A stretch of 50,165 nucleotides of DNA from Alphaproteobacteria bacterium (lineage in GTDB: Bacteria; Pseudomonadota; Alphaproteobacteria; Micavibrionales; Micavibrionaceae), in NCBI GenBank assembly GCA_020445145.1, contig JAGRHC010000013.1, forward strand, positions 1-50,165, read 5' to 3'. Shown here in pieces: positions 32,545-41,533 of the stretch. The notes under the pieces are model-generated. The model saw only the letters and a program-made list of their open reading frames with translations. It searched no databases and had not been told where the DNA came from. Made by a program: the position numbers and the translations under genes. How positions within the stretch are numbered: position 1 is the stretch's first letter; every line of letters starts with the position of its first letter.

Positions 32545-34572
32545 ATGGATATTAATAATATTAACGAGAGTGAAGCTGAGGTTACGCCATCTGCTTCTGA
32601 TCATCTTGATACTGATGTTCCTTCAGTTGAGGGAGAGGTTGAATTTTTCATTGTTTCAGACGATGTTTCCTCTCATGATGAAGAGATATTGAATAATGAT
32701 GATATTCCTTTTGTTGAAGAAAGTGTTTCTGAGTGGCGCGATGTGAATGTTTCTCAGCAGCTTCCGGCAGTTTTTATGCCACAGATACATGAGCAAAAGC
32801 ATGACGATGCGGGCAATGGGACTGATGTCGTTCGTACGTCGTCTACCGTGTCAAACGTAAAAGGCTCAACCGAAGATGATGCCGATGGCGGTAAAGGGCG
32901 TATGGGGGAGCGTCTGGTTGCTAAGGGATTGATATCTGAAGATCAGTTGCATGTTGCGCTTCAGGAAAAACGTATTACCGGTAAAATGCTTGGTGAGGTT
33001 CTTGTTGATCTTGGTTTTATTAACGAAGATACAATGACCGTATTTCTGGCCGAGATGTCAGGTGTTGGTGTTTTCGATCCGCAGGGGACTATTTTTGACG
33101 GTAGTGCGCTCGAGCTTATCGATAAGGCAACGGCGCTTAAGCACAAGGTTCTGCCTATTTCGTTTGATCAGCATAGTGCTCAGGTTGCTATGGCTGACCC
33201 TTATGACGTTGTCGCTATGGATACGTTGCGGCGGTTTTTACCGAAAGGTACACAGATTAAGCCTTTGGTTACAACCGCAGCTATTTTGGCTGATGCTATT
33301 GATGCTGCCTACGGGTATGCGAGCTCTATTAATGATATTTTGAAAGAGCTTGAAGAAAGCAAAGAGCAGAAGGACGTCACTTCTCTAAAAGAAAGTGAAA
33401 TTTTTTCACACCCGATCGTTCGTCTTGTGAACGCGCTTGTTTTTGACGCTGTGAAAATTGGTGCGTCTGACCTTCACTTTGAACCTGAAGAGAATTTTGT
33501 CAGGCTCCGTTATCGTCTGGACGGGGTTTTGTTTACGGCTCAGATCCTTCACAAGCAGTATTGGAGTGCGATTTCTCAGCGCCTCAAGATTATGTCCGAA
33601 CTGAATATTGCGGATAAACTCAGCCCGCAGGACGGTCGTTTTAATTTGAATATCGGGGGGCGTGAGGCTGATTTCCGTGTATCGTCTTTGCCTACAGTCC
33701 ATGGCGAAAACATTGTTCTTCGTGTTCTAGATAAAAGCGCGAGCATTATGCCTTTGAGCGCTCTTGGTTTCAGTCAGGAGAATCTTGGTCGGATTAATAG
33801 GGCTATGGATAAGCCGGAAGGCATTATTATTGTTACAGGCCCTACGGGGAGCGGTAAAACGACATCACTTTATTCTATGTTGAATGAGATTAATGATGTT
33901 GAGGTCAATATCCAGACATTGGAAGATCCTGTTGAATATTCTTTGCCGATGATTCGGCAAACCCACGTGCGAGAAGGCGTCTTGGAGTTTGCTGACGGTA
34001 TTAAGGCTCTTTTGCGTCAAGACCCTGACATCATCTTTATCGGGGAGATACGCGATAAGACGACAGCAGAGATGGCCCTTAAAGCGGCGATGACCGGGCA
34101 CCAAGTTTTTACTTCTTTGCACACAAACGATTCGTTTGGGGCTATTCCGCGTCTTTTGGATTTGGGGATGAAGCCGGGGATGCTTGCCGGTGCGATTATT
34201 GCTGTGTTTGCCCAGCGTTTGGCGCGTAGGCTTTGCGGCTCATGCAAGGTTCCTCATACGCCAACTTCGGAGGAAATGGAAATCCTGGGTCTTGATCCAG
34301 GTGGAGAGGTTCCAACGATCTATACAGGCAAGCAGGGTGGTTGTGATGCTTGTAAAGGGCAGGGATACAAGGGGCGCGTGGCTGTTGTCGAGATTCTTCT
34401 TTTTGATGAAGAACTGGATGAAGTTGTCGCTAGAAATGAAAGTAAAGCGGAATTAAAGACGACGGCAGTGAAAAAAGGCTTCAAAAGTATGAAAGACGAT
34501 GGCATTCTAAAGATACTTGAAGGAGTCACGAGTATCGAGGCTCTGGCCAAGGTTGTCGATCTCAGGAGATAG
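32545..34572 (+). CDS. Pilus assembly/secretion ATPase (GspE/PilB/MshE-like)
   Basis: 675 residues from ATG 32545. An unusually long acidic, low-complexity N-terminus (about 1-115) precedes an MshEN/T2SSE_N domain (LVAKGLISEDQLHVALQEK and following, about 118-175). The hexameric ATPase follows with Walker A GPTGSGKT near 432, an Asp box, Walker B DIIFIGEIRD, the His box (TSLHTNDS) and a zinc-binding CxxC pair of pairs (CGSC and CDAC). It powers pilin polymerisation from the inner-membrane platform. A frame extending to 32515 lacks a better start. It is the first gene of the pilus locus. Confidence 0.93.
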   Translation: MDINNINESEAEVTPSASDHLDTDVPSVEGEVEFFIVSDDVSSHDEEILNNDDIPFVEESVSEWRDVNVSQQLPAVFMPQIHEQKHDDAGNGTDVVRTSSTVSNVKGSTEDDADGGKGRMGERLVAKGLISEDQLHVALQEKRITGKMLGEVLVDLGFINEDTMTVFLAEMSGVGVFDPQGTIFDGSALELIDKATALKHKVLPISFDQHSAQVAMADPYDVVAMDTLRRFLPKGTQIKPLVTTAAILADAIDAAYGYASSINDILKELEESKEQKDVTSLKESEIFSHPIVRLVNALVFDAVKIGASDLHFEPEENFVRLRYRLDGVLFTAQILHKQYWSAISQRLKIMSELNIADKLSPQDGRFNLNIGGREADFRVSSLPTVHGENIVLRVLDKSASIMPLSALGFSQENLGRINRAMDKPEGIIIVTGPTGSGKTTSLYSMLNEINDVEVNIQTLEDPVEYSLPMIRQTHVREGVLEFADGIKALLRQDPDIIFIGEIRDKTTAEMALKAAMTGHQVFTSLHTNDSFGAIPRLLDLGMKPGMLAGAIIAVFAQRLARRLCGSCKVPHTPTSEEMEILGLDPGGEVPTIYTGKQGGCDACKGQGYKGRVAVVEILLFDEELDEVVARNESKAELKTTAVKKGFKSMKDDGILKILEGVTSIEALAKVVDLRR

Positions 34573-34620
34573 TCATTTTCTCGTCTGTCTCCTTTTCCGG
34601 ATTTAAGCTGTTTGTCTTCG

Positions 34621-34636
34621 AAGGGGACTTACCATC
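34621..34636 (+). promoter_or_regulatory. Ribosome-binding site and ATC start of the GspF-like gene
   Basis: AAGGGGA (34621-34627) is followed six bases later by ATC (34634-34636), in frame with the GspF-like protein. No ATG, GTG or TTG exists in this frame between the upstream TAA (34604) and TTG 34748. The next codons give ERYKYRAINRKG, the expected N-terminus of the family. Confidence 0.65.
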
Positions 34637-35881
34637 GAACGTTATAAATACAGAGCGATAAACAGGAAGGGCCGTCCTGTCCGTGGGACGCTTACTGCTA
34701 TTAACGAGGTCGATCTCTATAATCAACTTCAGTCCGGTGGTCTTGAGTTGGTGCAGTGCGGTCTTCTGAGTAAGAAGAATGCTCGTCTTAAAGTAAATAT
34801 GAACCGCGTGAAGGTTCGTGACCTGATCCAGTTTTTTGTTCAAATGGAGCAGATGCAGAGTGCCGGTGTGCCGATGCTGGATGCGCTGGCTGATATTCGT
34901 GATGCGACGGGGAATGATCAGCTTCGGGATATGCTCAGCGAGATTCATAAGGACGTTCGCGATGGTTCATCGTTGTCCGAGGCGATGGAAAAGCATCCCA
35001 AGATTTTCAAGCCGCTTTATATTTCTCTGATCCGTGCCGGTGAGGATACCGGGGATCTGACGGCTTCCTATCTTCAGTTGGAGAAGTATCTGAAATGGGT
35101 CGACGCGATGCAGTCGAAGATCAAGAAGGCTACTCGCTATCCAATGATTGTTTCTGTGGTTGTTCTTGCGACGATCATCTTTATGATGAGCTATGTGGTG
35201 CCGCAGATTGTCGGGTTTTTGAAGTATCTTGATATTGAGCTTCCATGGTTTTCTGTCTGGCTTATTGCGACATCGAATTTCTTTGTGCAGCCACAGTTTA
35301 CGCTTATTGGGGTTCCATTCTATGGGACGGCTATTGTTGTGCTTGTTCCTATTCTGGTTTTTTCTTTTGTATTTTCGATCCGGCGGTTGTCTGACGATAT
35401 TAAATATCAGATTGATTCGTTGTTGCTTCGGATGCCGGTTGTCGGAAATCTTATCAGAAAGATAACAATTGCACGTTATGCACAAACTTTTGCATCGTTG
35501 TTTGCAAGCGGTATTGATGTGATCAATGCTCTTAAATCTGCCCGGAATACTGTGCGAAATCTTGTTTTGCTCGAGGCTATGGAGGCTGTCGAGTTGTATG
35601 TTAAGTCGGGTAGCCCTCTTTCTGACGCCTTTAATGCATCTGGAGAATTTCCTAGTATGGTTGTCAGGATGGTTCGTATTGGCGAAGAGTCTGGTAATTT
35701 ATCTGGTGTTCTTGAGCAGGTTTCGGAGTTTTATACCAAGGATGTTGATGAGGCGATTGAAGGGTTGATTGAATTGATTCAGCCGATGCTTACTCTGATA
35801 CTCGCTTCGGTTATTGTTTGGATTGCAGCTGGGACGCTTGGTCCGATTTATATGAATCTTGGTACTATGGTTGATATGTAA
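34634..35881 (+). CDS. Inner-membrane pilus platform protein (GspF/PilC/MshG-like)
   Basis: 415 residues if translation starts at ATC 34634; standard starts (TTG 34748 or ATG 34802) would remove the conserved N-terminal block YKYRAINRKGRPVRG and the LYNQLQSGGLEL segment. Two T2SSF domains are present (FFVQMEQMQSAGVPMLDALADI and YAQTFASLFASGIDVINALKSA), and three membrane helices lie near 170-190, 215-240 and 385-410. The protein couples the ATPase to the pilin-assembly machinery. It follows the ATPase gene by about 60 bases. Confidence 0.9.
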   Translation: MERYKYRAINRKGRPVRGTLTAINEVDLYNQLQSGGLELVQCGLLSKKNARLKVNMNRVKVRDLIQFFVQMEQMQSAGVPMLDALADIRDATGNDQLRDMLSEIHKDVRDGSSLSEAMEKHPKIFKPLYISLIRAGEDTGDLTASYLQLEKYLKWVDAMQSKIKKATRYPMIVSVVVLATIIFMMSYVVPQIVGFLKYLDIELPWFSVWLIATSNFFVQPQFTLIGVPFYGTAIVVLVPILVFSFVFSIRRLSDDIKYQIDSLLLRMPVVGNLIRKITIARYAQTFASLFASGIDVINALKSARNTVRNLVLLEAMEAVELYVKSGSPLSDAFNASGEFPSMVVRMVRIGEESGNLSGVLEQVSEFYTKDVDEAIEGLIELIQPMLTLILASVIVWIAAGTLGPIYMNLGTMVDM

Positions 35882-35907
35882 GGTTTTTGTTTTTGAGTGT
35901 TTGATCT

Positions 35908-37512
35908 ATGTCACTTTCTTTTCTAGCGCCATCTCGGACCGTTCTGATTACTTCGGATGAGGCTCTGTATATCTATGATGCAGGGGCGCGGCGCGTTACG
36001 CTCGTTGATACCGTGCCGTGGACAACCGAGCGTTTTGATGAAAACGTTGCCGCTATTATAGCGCGCGAGTGTGGCGGCAAGCCTGTTTTGATTCTTAATG
36101 ACATGGTTGAGCAGCATTATCGTAAGGAGAAGGTTCCTCGCGTTAGTGTTATGGACAAGTCCAATGTTTTGCAGCGTAAGCTGAAGGTTGCTTTTCCGCA
36201 TTATCCAGTGCGCGCTGCTTTGCCGTTGAATGAAAAGGTGGCGAAGACCGATAAGTCTATCGCTGGCGATGTTTATATTTTTGCTGCTGTTCCAGCAACA
36301 GAGGCTTTTGCAAAGACTATGGCTGCTGTTCGTCGGTCTTTGGCTCCCGTTACAGGTCTGTATCTTTTGCCTGTTGAAGCATGCGATATGATTAGTGCTT
36401 TGGCCGAGAAGCTGGCCAAGAGGGATCGTCGTAAAGAGAAAGCCAAGTGGACTGTGTTTATTGGGCAGCACCATGGTGGCGGTCTTCGTCAGATTGTCAC
36501 GCGTAACGGTAAGCTTGCACTTACGCGTATGACGCCGGTTATTGATAATGATGATGATCCGGCGCAGTGGGCGAATGAGATTAATCAGGAATTCAAGGCG
36601 ACGATGAGTTATCTCTCTCGCTTCGGGTATAATGCCGGCGATACGATGGATATTATTCTGATTTCCAATTCGTCGCCCGGCGAGATGATGCGCGAAATGA
36701 TTGAAGTGCAGTGCAACTTCTATTCGATGACACCGCGTGAGGCAGCATCTATTCTCGGGTTTAACCTCGGGTCTCAGGATCTTGGGCATTATGCAGATTC
36801 TTTGCATGCCGGCTGGAACGGGCGCAAGGCAACCTTTATTTTGCCGATGAAGGCAAAAGAAATTGACCGTGTCTCAAAGCCTCGGCAACTTGCGACTTTG
36901 TTGTCCGTGTTGTTGCTTTTGGGTGGGGCGTTTCAGGCGTATCAGCTTTTTGATAATTTCCAGATTATGAGCGAACATCAGACTGAGATTGATGATACTT
37001 TGCAGAAAAAAGCTCAACTGGATCTTCAATATCAAAAAGAGGTCAAGCGTAAAGAGGATCTAGGCTTTGATATTCAGTTGATCCAAAGTGCCTTGGGTGT
37101 TTACGAGGGGCTGGAGAAACAGCGTGTAAAGCCTTTGGATCTGTTTTATTATGTCGGTTCGGCTCTGGGGCGCGATATGCGTATTGATCGTATTCAGGTT
37201 GATAAGGCTGTGGCTCCTGTCATTTCACGGTTTGTTAGAAAGAAAGATATTAAAAAGGGTCCGGTTTTTACTGCTGCCATGCAAATGACTTTCCCGAGTT
37301 CTACGGATGCCGAGAAGGGTAATGCAGAGGTTCAGGCCCTGCAGGGCAGAATACAGGCTCTTATTCCTGATCATATTGTTAAAGTTACGAAGTTGCTTGA
37401 AGATTATGAGTACAGCGAAGGGATCGTTGTTGAGACGGGCGATGTGAAAAATAAAAAGGTTTCTCAGGATTTCGTCGCTGAGATCAAGATAGAGGGGCCG
37501 CCACAAGAATGA
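35908..37512 (+). CDS. PilM/PilN-like (GspL-type) pilus assembly protein
   Basis: 534 residues with an actin-like cytoplasmic domain (about 1-310, PilM/GspL type: TVLITSDEALYIYDAGA and later IFIGQHHGG-like strands). One transmembrane helix (about 326-344, LATLLSVLLLLGGAFQAY) follows, then a periplasmic coiled-coil and ferredoxin-like domain (from residue 350). So the PilM and PilN functions are on one chain, as in GspL. It links the cytoplasmic ATPase to the periplasmic alignment complex. It overlaps the following gene by ATGA. The assignment is by position and topology more than by sequence. Confidence 0.72.
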   Translation: MSLSFLAPSRTVLITSDEALYIYDAGARRVTLVDTVPWTTERFDENVAAIIARECGGKPVLILNDMVEQHYRKEKVPRVSVMDKSNVLQRKLKVAFPHYPVRAALPLNEKVAKTDKSIAGDVYIFAAVPATEAFAKTMAAVRRSLAPVTGLYLLPVEACDMISALAEKLAKRDRRKEKAKWTVFIGQHHGGGLRQIVTRNGKLALTRMTPVIDNDDDPAQWANEINQEFKATMSYLSRFGYNAGDTMDIILISNSSPGEMMREMIEVQCNFYSMTPREAASILGFNLGSQDLGHYADSLHAGWNGRKATFILPMKAKEIDRVSKPRQLATLLSVLLLLGGAFQAYQLFDNFQIMSEHQTEIDDTLQKKAQLDLQYQKEVKRKEDLGFDIQLIQSALGVYEGLEKQRVKPLDLFYYVGSALGRDMRIDRIQVDKAVAPVISRFVRKKDIKKGPVFTAAMQMTFPSSTDAEKGNAEVQALQGRIQALIPDHIVKVTKLLEDYEYSEGIVVETGDVKNKKVSQDFVAEIKIEGPPQE

Positions 37513-38150
37513 TACGTGTCATTGGTGTTAAGAAAACTATTCTTATTTTCCTCTTGGCTTTGGCTAATGCGCTTTTTGCCGGGCTTATTTATAGTTATAT
37601 GATTCCTGAAAATATGCGTTTGTCTAAAGAGGAAAAGAAATTGTCAGGGCAGGTTAATACTGTTCGTTCTGATATTGATCGTATGCAGGTTGAGTTTGAG
37701 CAACTGGATAAGCAGCAGGGGTTGTTTGATGCTTTGAAGGCTGACGGGTTTTTTAATGCTCAGGGGCGTACGATTGCCAAGGATGTTTTTAAAAAGATAC
37801 AGGATCAATCGAAAGTTATTTCTGCGGTCGCAACTGTTGATCCGGGTACGATTGAAGAGAATAAGGAAGCGCAGAAGTCTAAACACAAAGTTCTTGTGAG
37901 CCCTGTTAAGGTCAAGATCAAGGCTTTTGATGATGCCGATATATACCGTTATATCGAAATTATGGACAAAACTTTTCCCGGGCACATTTCAATCGATCAC
38001 CTTACGATTACCCGGTCAAAGGATGTTTCAGCAGCTGTTCTCAGGGCGATTGCGACCGGGGTTAATCCTGAGTTGTTAGAGGCTGATATGGAGTTATCTT
38101 GGCGGACAATGATCCCCGAGGATCAGGTTATCACAGAGGAAGAGAAGTAA
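37509..38150 (+). CDS. PilO/GspM/MshJ-like alignment subunit
   Basis: 213 residues: a short N-terminal tail, one membrane helix (about 10-28), a coiled coil (RLSKEEKKLSGQVNTVRSDIDRMQ) and a periplasmic ferredoxin-like domain (VLVSPVKVKIKAFDDADIYRYIEIMDKTFPGHISIDHLTI). The layout is that of PilO/GspM, which pairs with the PilN/GspL periplasmic part. It overlaps the gene before it and abuts the gene after it. Identification is by topology and locus order. Confidence 0.75.
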   Translation: MIRVIGVKKTILIFLLALANALFAGLIYSYMIPENMRLSKEEKKLSGQVNTVRSDIDRMQVEFEQLDKQQGLFDALKADGFFNAQGRTIAKDVFKKIQDQSKVISAVATVDPGTIEENKEAQKSKHKVLVSPVKVKIKAFDDADIYRYIEIMDKTFPGHISIDHLTITRSKDVSAAVLRAIATGVNPELLEADMELSWRTMIPEDQVITEEEK

Positions 38151-38837
38151 GTGCTTAAGATGCCATCTTGTGATCAAGAAAAGATGTTCGTGCGAAAAGG
38201 TGTTATTTCGCTGCGTGGCTTTGTCTTTTTCTTATCTGCGTTTATTTTTCTTCCGTTGAGCGTGAATGCGCAAGACACTTCTCTTGGGGAACCTCCAGCA
38301 TTTGAAATTGCTCCTGATCCTGTTGTTGTCGTTGAAAGTGATACGAGCGATGAGGGCGGGGTCGTGTATTCCTCCTCAGGTGGAGTTGATTCTGTTTCTG
38401 AGGCTGGTGGGGCTGAGGTTACGGTGAAGAAAAAGGGGCCACCTTTTGGGGCTACTGATATTCAATCCTTGTTCTTTACGTACTGGCAGCATCAGGCCAT
38501 TTTGGATGCTAAGAATTCTCGCGGTACAGCGCGTGCTCCGACCGCGGCAGAGTTGAATGCGCTTCCCGGCGAAGAGAAGGTTAAGCCTAAACCTGAGGAT
38601 CGTGAAATTAAGTTGTCGGGGATCGTCTATGCTGATCATGATGACTGGACGATCTGGCTGAATGGTAAACGTATTACGCCGAATGCAATTCCGAAAGAAG
38701 TTCTCGATCTTCGGGTTTTCAAAGATTATATCGAGGTAAAGTGGCTTGATGATTATACCAATCAGATATTCCCTTTGCGTCTTCGTTCGCATCAGCGTTT
38801 TAATATGGATATGCGGATTTTCCTTCCTGGGGATTAG
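38151..38837 (+). CDS. PilP/MshK/GspB-like periplasmic pilus protein
   Basis: 228 residues starting at GTG 38151 directly after the PilO-like stop; ATG 38160 or 38184 are alternatives, the last giving the best signal peptide (MFVRKGVISLRGFVFFLS to VNA). After a Glu/Asp/Ser-rich linker, a C-terminal beta domain (IKLSGIVYADHDDWTIWLNG, later DYIEVKWLDD) resembles the PilP/GspC/GspB region that contacts the secretin. It probably bridges the inner-membrane alignment complex and the MshL secretin. Confidence 0.7.
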   Translation: MLKMPSCDQEKMFVRKGVISLRGFVFFLSAFIFLPLSVNAQDTSLGEPPAFEIAPDPVVVVESDTSDEGGVVYSSSGGVDSVSEAGGAEVTVKKKGPPFGATDIQSLFFTYWQHQAILDAKNSRGTARAPTAAELNALPGEEKVKPKPEDREIKLSGIVYADHDDWTIWLNGKRITPNAIPKEVLDLRVFKDYIEVKWLDDYTNQIFPLRLRSHQRFNMDMRIFLPGD

Positions 38838-38870
38838 CTTTACTTTTTAACTTTCTTGTATTGTGATTTT

Positions 38871-39602
38871 ATGTCTGAGCAATCTCTTCTGATTGATAAT
38901 GTTAGTGTTGCCTATGCCGGAAAGACGGCAATTGATGGTATTTCCCTCGATATTCGTAAAGGGGAAGTCTTTGGTCTCATGGGGCTTAATGGGGCCGGGA
39001 AGACTACTTTGATCAAGGTTTTGCTCGGGTTGCGTAATGCTGATGCCGGCCAGGTTTCTATTTATGGAAGTCCGCGCACGAGTAAAGAAAGTAAGGAAAA
39101 ACTTGCTTTTTTACCGGAGAAGTTTGAGCCGCCCTGGTTTTTAAGCGGGATGGAGTTTTTGCGTTTTTCGCTCAAGCTATATCGTCAGTCGTTTCACGAA
39201 GATAACGTTATAGAAGCTGCACGTGCGTTGGCGCTTGATACAGATGCTCTGGGTCGCCGTGTTCATACTTATTCAAAAGGGATGCGACAGAAGCTTGGGT
39301 TGCTCGGGACGATGCTTACTGATTGCCCGCTTTTTATCCTTGATGAGCCGATGAGTGGTCTTGATCCTCTTGCGCGCTCACTTGTGAAGAAAATGATCGC
39401 CAGTATGAGGAATGAGAATCGTACGATTTTTCTTAGTTCTCATATTCTTGCTGATATGGATGAGATTTGTGACAGGGTTGCTGTGCTTCATAATTCAAAA
39501 ATTCGGTATGTCGGGGCACCGGCAGAGTTAAAGAAAATGACTGGTTCACAGAAGCTGGAAAGTGCATTTCTAGAATTCATTGAGAAAAATGAAGCGGCGT
39601 GA
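38871..39602 (+). CDS. ABC transporter ATPase inside the pilus locus
   Basis: 243 residues from ATG 38871. Walker A GLNGAGKT is at 38-45, a signature variant YSKGMRQ at 134-140, and Walker B LFILDEP near 154-160; the H-loop lies in LSSHIL. The signature variant is typical of ATPases that serve ABC-2/NosY-type permeases. No permease gene is adjacent; the fitting partner lies about 6.4 kb downstream (45980), with pilus genes between. M. xanthus pilus loci also contain an ABC transporter (PilG/H/I), the nearest parallel known to me. Confidence 0.88.
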   Translation: MSEQSLLIDNVSVAYAGKTAIDGISLDIRKGEVFGLMGLNGAGKTTLIKVLLGLRNADAGQVSIYGSPRTSKESKEKLAFLPEKFEPPWFLSGMEFLRFSLKLYRQSFHEDNVIEAARALALDTDALGRRVHTYSKGMRQKLGLLGTMLTDCPLFILDEPMSGLDPLARSLVKKMIASMRNENRTIFLSSHILADMDEICDRVAVLHNSKIRYVGAPAELKKMTGSQKLESAFLEFIEKNEAA

Positions 39603-39671
39603 TATAAAAGAATGGAGTTGTCCCTCGACTCGTCCTTCTGATTCGTTTTTCGATCCTTGAGAGTTTGTCTT

Positions 39672-40661
39672 ATGTCTTTTTTATCACTCCGTAAAACTCT
39701 GCTTCTTTCTGCTTGCGTGATGTTTTTTCCGGTGGCTGGATTATCGGCTGTTGCCCTTGCTCAAGATGATGTGGCTGTTCATGATATTTCAGTTGTCATT
39801 GATGAGATTAGTGAAGCCGCTCAGCCTGATGATGCTACTCTTGTTGATTCAGACGATGCTTCCTCTGGGGTAGATGATGCAAGTCCTGCATCAAGAGGGG
39901 ATGGTGATGTTTTTTCTGCCGATGACTCGCCCTCAATCGCAGGGCCTTCGGGAGTTAGCTCTGATGAGTTTTTTGATGCTGAATCGTTGGTTCCTCAAGG
40001 CGAGATGGCTAAGAGTACGCCGCATAAAGTTAATCCGAGGCTACAGCCTGCATCGAAGTATGTTTTGGTTCGTAAGGATTTCGCGCAGGATACATATTCG
40101 GCGAAGCTTGTCGCTGCTGACAGGGCTATGAAGCTCGGTCGGTACGATTCTGCCGTCGATATTCTGGACTCTCTTGTGAAGTCGAATAGTCGTGATCCGC
40201 GTGCTTTGATGTCTCGCGCCGTTGCGCTTCAGAAACTTGGCCGTTTTGATGAGGCTATGGCTGATTACGAGAAAACGGAAAAGCTTGATCCCAATAATAT
40301 TGAAGTCAAGGTCAATATGCTTGGTTTGCTTGGGACCAAGTTTCCTGCTGTCGCATTAAGGCGTTTGCTTGATCTTCATGAAAGTCATCAGGATCATGTC
40401 GGGATCGTTGCCCAGATTGCCGTTGTTGAGGCGCAGCTTGGTGATTTTCAAAATGCTATGAAATATCTTGGTATGGCTGCGAGTATGGACCCGGATAATG
40501 CCAGTCATTTTTTCAATATGGGCGTTATTGCTGATCGGGCTGGCGAGACGAAGGTGGCTGTGAGCTACTATGAGAAGGCCTTGGAACTTGATTCGATTTA
40601 TGGTGCTGGTAAAACTATTCCGCGTGATGCCGTCTATGAGAGGCTCGCGCAGATCCGGTGA
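39672..40661 (+). CDS. Periplasmic TPR protein of the pilus locus (MshN/PilF-like)
   Basis: 329 residues from ATG 39672. A signal peptide (MSFLSLRKTLLLSACVMFF to ALAQ) is followed by an acidic, Asp/Ser-rich linker of about 80 residues and at least four TPR-like repeats (about 130-325; for example PRALMSRAVALQKLGRFDEA). TPR pilotins and scaffold proteins such as PilF or MshN are common in pilus loci and help secretin assembly. Its stop overlaps the GTG start of the peptidase gene. The exact role is inferred. Confidence 0.78.
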   Translation: MSFLSLRKTLLLSACVMFFPVAGLSAVALAQDDVAVHDISVVIDEISEAAQPDDATLVDSDDASSGVDDASPASRGDGDVFSADDSPSIAGPSGVSSDEFFDAESLVPQGEMAKSTPHKVNPRLQPASKYVLVRKDFAQDTYSAKLVAADRAMKLGRYDSAVDILDSLVKSNSRDPRALMSRAVALQKLGRFDEAMADYEKTEKLDPNNIEVKVNMLGLLGTKFPAVALRRLLDLHESHQDHVGIVAQIAVVEAQLGDFQNAMKYLGMAASMDPDNASHFFNMGVIADRAGETKVAVSYYEKALELDSIYGAGKTIPRDAVYERLAQIR

Positions 40662-41425
40662 TCGATTCCCTTGTGTTTGCACTTATACCCTTTTTAGGGC
40701 TTTTGCTTGGTAGTTTCACAACAGCATTGGTTTACCGTGTGCCTCGCGGTATGAACTGGGTTTCCGAGCGGTCGATTTGTACATCCTGTGGGCGCAATCT
40801 TGGGGTTCTAGATCTTGTACCTGTTTTTTCGTGGTTGTCTTCGCATGGTGCGTGCAGGACCTGTCATGCCAAGGTTTCTGCTCGTTATCCTTTGATTGAA
40901 TTGTCTGTTGCTGTTTTATGCATCGCCGGATATTCGCTCCTTGGCGGTGGCTTTGAAGGGTGGCTTTTTATTTTTGCTGTTCCTGCTTTGGTGGCTCTGT
41001 TTGTAATTGATTTTGATACGATGACTTTACCGAACGTGCTTGTTATTTTTTTGGCTGTTCTGGGTGTTGGGCGTCTTGCAGGACTTGCTTACTTTGGTCA
41101 CTCTTTCCAGGTTTTTGATCTTTTGCTTCCCTATGTCCTTGGTGCTTTTGTTTTCTGTTTTGTCTCCTGGTTTTGTGCCTTTGTCCTTATGCGGGTTCTT
41201 AAGAAAAATATGATGGGGATGGGCGATGTGAAGTTTTTTGCCGTTGCGGGATTGTGGCTCGGGCTCGCTCAATTACCGTGGTTCTACGTTCTTTCGGGAC
41301 TTTCAGGTGTTCTGCTTGCTCTTATCTGGCGTAAGCTAGGGAAGGGGGAGGTTTTTCCTTTCGGGCCTGCTTTGATTTTTTCCTTTGTCGTTTTGCTTTT
41401 GTGGCAAGGGCCGATTTTGAGGTAG
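40658..41425 (+). CDS. pilD: Prepilin peptidase/N-methyltransferase (PilD/GspO)
   Basis: 255 residues, GTG start overlapping the TPR gene stop (GTGA). It has the zinc-type cysteine quartet C41, C44, C66, C69 (CTSC and CRTC), catalytic aspartates in VIDFDT (118/120) and in the GMGD motif near residue 189, and about seven membrane helices. It removes the leader of type IV prepilins and methylates the new N-terminus. The pilin at 48821 is the obvious local substrate. Confidence 0.93.
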   Translation: MIDSLVFALIPFLGLLLGSFTTALVYRVPRGMNWVSERSICTSCGRNLGVLDLVPVFSWLSSHGACRTCHAKVSARYPLIELSVAVLCIAGYSLLGGGFEGWLFIFAVPALVALFVIDFDTMTLPNVLVIFLAVLGVGRLAGLAYFGHSFQVFDLLLPYVLGAFVFCFVSWFCAFVLMRVLKKNMMGMGDVKFFAVAGLWLGLAQLPWFYVLSGLSGVLLALIWRKLGKGEVFPFGPALIFSFVVLLLWQGPILR

Positions 41426-41533
41426 GGACAAAATGGTCGGATTTCTTGATAAAAGTTCGAAATTTTTACTTTCCCTTTATAAAGATAGGGTACAACTAAT
41501 CCACGGGGATTGTTCATTAAAAGGAGTTCACCT

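Noticed and set aside
34573..34747. Frameshift as the reason for the missing GspF start
   Set aside because: The conserved N-terminal residues are all in one frame with the rest; no ATG exists in the other frames of this gap, so ATC fits better.
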